This document shows, in pieces, positions 5,179 through 6,957 of a DNA stretch of 6,957 nucleotides (position 1 is the stretch's first letter; every line of letters begins with the position of its first letter). This stretch comes from an uncultured Lachnospiraceae bacterium. GTDB lineage: Bacteria; Bacillota; Clostridia; Lachnospirales; Lachnospiraceae. A program made the position numbers and the translations under genes. The notes under the pieces are model-generated. The model ran no database searches. It was not told the origin of the DNA and was given only the letters and a program-made list of their open reading frames with translations. Location: positions 1 through 6,957 of the forward strand of contig CANRJU010000141.1 of NCBI GenBank assembly GCA_947631075.1. The letters are read 5' to 3'.

Positions 5179-6957
5179 ATGAATCGGGTAGGTATTGATA
5201 TTGGTTCCACGACAGTAAAAATAGCCATACTTGACGAGGCGGACCAGATTATTTTTTCTGCTTACGAAAGACATTTTGCCAACATTCAGGAGACATTACA
5301 GGATATTATAAGGAAAGCATACGACGAGCTGGGAGACCTGCCCATCGCCCCGATGATCACGGGTTCCGGCGGACTCACCATTTCCAAGCATTTAGATATA
5401 CCCTTTGTACAGGAAGTAGTCAGCGTGGCTGCCTCCTTAAAAAAGTACGCCCCGCGCACGGACGTAGCCATCGAGCTGGGCGGCGAGGACGCCAAAATCA
5501 TCTATTTCACCGACGGCATCGAGCAGCGCATGAACGGCATATGCGCCGGGGGGACCGGCTCCTTTATCGACCAGATGGCCACCCTGCTAAAGACCGACGC
5601 CGCCGGGCTGAACGAGTACGCCAAGGGCTATCAGGCGCTCTATCCCATCGCGGCGCGCTGCGGCGTATTTGCCAAATCCGACATACAGCCCCTGATCAAC
5701 GAGGGCGCTGCCAAGGAGGACCTCGCCGCCTCTATTTTCCAGGCGGTCGTCAACCAGACCATCAGCGGCCTCGCCTGCGGCAAGCCCATCCGCGGCAACG
5801 TGGCATTTTTGGGAGGCCCCCTCCACTTTCTCACGGAACTGAAGGAGGCTTTTATCCGCACGCTGAACTTAAAGGGCGACGCCATCATCGCGCCGGAGAA
5901 TTCCCATCTGTTCGCCGCCAGCGGGGCAGCCATGAACGCGGACAGCAATGCCAATAGCGGAAAAAGCACCACCCTCGGACGCCTTCTCGAAAAGCTGTCC
6001 TCGGAGATTCATCTGGAATTTGAGGTCACCAGAATGGAGCCTCTTTTTAAGGATGAAAAGGAATACAACGATTTTCTGGAGCACCACAGCCGTCACAGCG
6101 TCAAAAAAGGCGACCTCGCCACCTACGAGGGCAACGTCTTTTTGGGCATCGACGCCGGTTCCACGACGACCAAGGCGGCTCTCGTGGGCGAGGACGGCTC
6201 GCTTCTGTACTCCTTTTACGACAACAACAATGGAAGTCCGTTGAAAACGACGATCAAGGCCATCAAGGAAATCTACCAGCTCCTGCCGGAGAGCGCCACC
6301 ATCGTGCGCTCCTGCTCCACCGGATACGGCGAGGCGCTGATTCAGTCCGCCCTGATGTTGGACGAGGGCGAGGTGGAGACGGTCTCCCACTACTACGCGG
6401 CCTCCTTTTTTGAGCCGGAGGTAGACTGCATCTTAGACATCGGCGGACAGGACATGAAGTGCATTAAGATAAAAAATGACTCGGTGGACAGCGTCCAGCT
6501 CAACGAGGCATGCTCCTCTGGCTGCGGCTCCTTTATTGAGACATTCGCGAGGTCCTTAAACTACGATGTAAAGGATTTCGCGAAGCTGGCGCTCTTTGCG
6601 GAAAATCCCATCGATCTGGGATCACGCTGCACCGTTTTTATGAACTCCAAGGTCAAGCAGGCGCAGAAGGAGGGCGCCACCGTGGCGGACATCTCCGCGG
6701 GACTGGCGATTTCCGTCATCAAAAATGCCCTGCTGAAAGTAATCAAGCTGACCGATCCGAAGGATCTGGGCGCCCATGTGGTCGTCCAGGGCGGAACCTT
6801 CTACAACGACGCCGTTCTCCGGAGCTTTGAGCGCGTCTCCGGCTGCGAGGCCGTGCGCCCGGACATCGCCGGGATCATGGGAGCCTTCGGCGCGGCGCTC
6901 ATTGCCAGAGAGCACTACGAGGAGGGCATGGAGACCACCATGCTCCCCCTAGAGGAC
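5179..6957 (+). CDS. Tandem 2-hydroxyacyl-CoA dehydratase activase (BadF/BadG/BcrA/BcrD ATPase family), 3' end outside window
   Basis: 593 codons are open to the window edge. The product contains two copies of the ASKHA-fold ATPase that activates 2-hydroxyacyl-CoA dehydratases by ATP-driven transfer of one electron from a [4Fe-4S] cluster. Copy 1 (about 3-255) has GIDIGSTTVK (5-14), ELGGEDAK (99-106), the cluster Cys122 in CAGGTGSF, Cys161 in RCGVF, and FLGGP (210-214). Copy 2 (about 321-578) has GIDAGSTTTK (323-332), DIGGQDMK (420-427), Cys445 in CSSGCGSF, Cys484 in RCTVF, and VQGGT (536-540). Single activases such as HgdC are about 260 residues and work as homodimers sharing one cluster; here both halves lie in one chain. 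Proteins with this layout, as I recall, run to about 1400 residues with a DUF2229 region and dehydratase-like part downstream, which cannot be seen here. The usual substrate is unknown. It is transcribed from its own promoter, divergent from the LysM gene. Confidence 0.92.
   Translation, partial: MNRVGIDIGSTTVKIAILDEADQIIFSAYERHFANIQETLQDIIRKAYDELGDLPIAPMITGSGGLTISKHLDIPFVQEVVSVAASLKKYAPRTDVAIELGGEDAKIIYFTDGIEQRMNGICAGGTGSFIDQMATLLKTDAAGLNEYAKGYQALYPIAARCGVFAKSDIQPLINEGAAKEDLAASIFQAVVNQTISGLACGKPIRGNVAFLGGPLHFLTELKEAFIRTLNLKGDAIIAPENSHLFAASGAAMNADSNANSGKSTTLGRLLEKLSSEIHLEFEVTRMEPLFKDEKEYNDFLEHHSRHSVKKGDLATYEGNVFLGIDAGSTTTKAALVGEDGSLLYSFYDNNNGSPLKTTIKAIKEIYQLLPESATIVRSCSTGYGEALIQSALMLDEGEVETVSHYYAASFFEPEVDCILDIGGQDMKCIKIKNDSVDSVQLNEACSSGCGSFIETFARSLNYDVKDFAKLALFAENPIDLGSRCTVFMNSKVKQAQKEGATVADISAGLAISVIKNALLKVIKLTDPKDLGAHVVVQGGTFYNDAVLRSFERVSGCEAVRPDIAGIMGAFGAALIAREHYEEGMETTMLPLED

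Noticed and set aside
5008..5274. 88-codon minus-strand ORF across the activase promoter and start
   Set aside because: It lies opposite a well-supported promoter, ribosome site and coding start, and its product has no recognisable features.

Overview
The window looks like chromosome of an anaerobic, spore-forming member of the Clostridia, most likely a Lachnospiraceae-type Firmicute. The reasons are strong AGGAGG-type ribosome sites, near-consensus sigma-A promoters, a tandem 2-hydroxyacyl-CoA dehydratase activase (an oxygen-sensitive family typical of anaerobes), and a LysM/collagen-like protein of the kind seen on spore surfaces. No phage, IS element, tRNA, rRNA or CRISPR array was seen.

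Layout. Four genes run leftward and one runs rightward from a shared intergenic region at about 4936-5178. From right to left on the minus strand these are: a LysM protein with a collagen-like middle (4183-4935); a CorA-family divalent cation transporter (3134-4060); a rhomboid-fold membrane protein that lacks the catalytic motifs and ends in a Cys/His zinc-binding tail (2139-3038); and a large polytopic GT-C-type glycosyltransferase with a discoidin-like segment, cut by the left edge (1-2000). On the plus strand, 5179-6957 is the first 593 codons of a fused double activase, cut by the right edge.

Transcription. The corA gene has a promoter with perfect TTGACA and TATAAT boxes 17 bp apart. 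It lies across the last codons of the LysM gene. The predicted RNA start falls almost exactly on the most upstream possible corA ATG, so the real start is taken as the downstream ATG at 4060. The short gaps and shared direction suggest that corA, the rhomboid-like gene and the glycosyltransferase can be co-transcribed; no good terminator is visible between them. The activase has its own promoter (TTGCAA-17-TATAAT) and a leader of about 147 nt containing two stem-loops.

Most interesting points: the two activase modules in one chain each keep a cysteine pair with identical 39-residue spacing; the translation-start region of the rhomboid-like gene is duplicated upstream and creates a small overlapping ORF; the LysM protein has a LysM - collagen-like - acidic - degenerate LysM-like layout; the corA promoter has an inverted repeat over its -35 box and a strong leader hairpin; and a stem-loop with two alternative pairings follows the rhomboid-like stop codon. 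I see no clear evidence of a wholly new multi-gene system. The genes look like core or semi-core Clostridia genes with some unusual local features.
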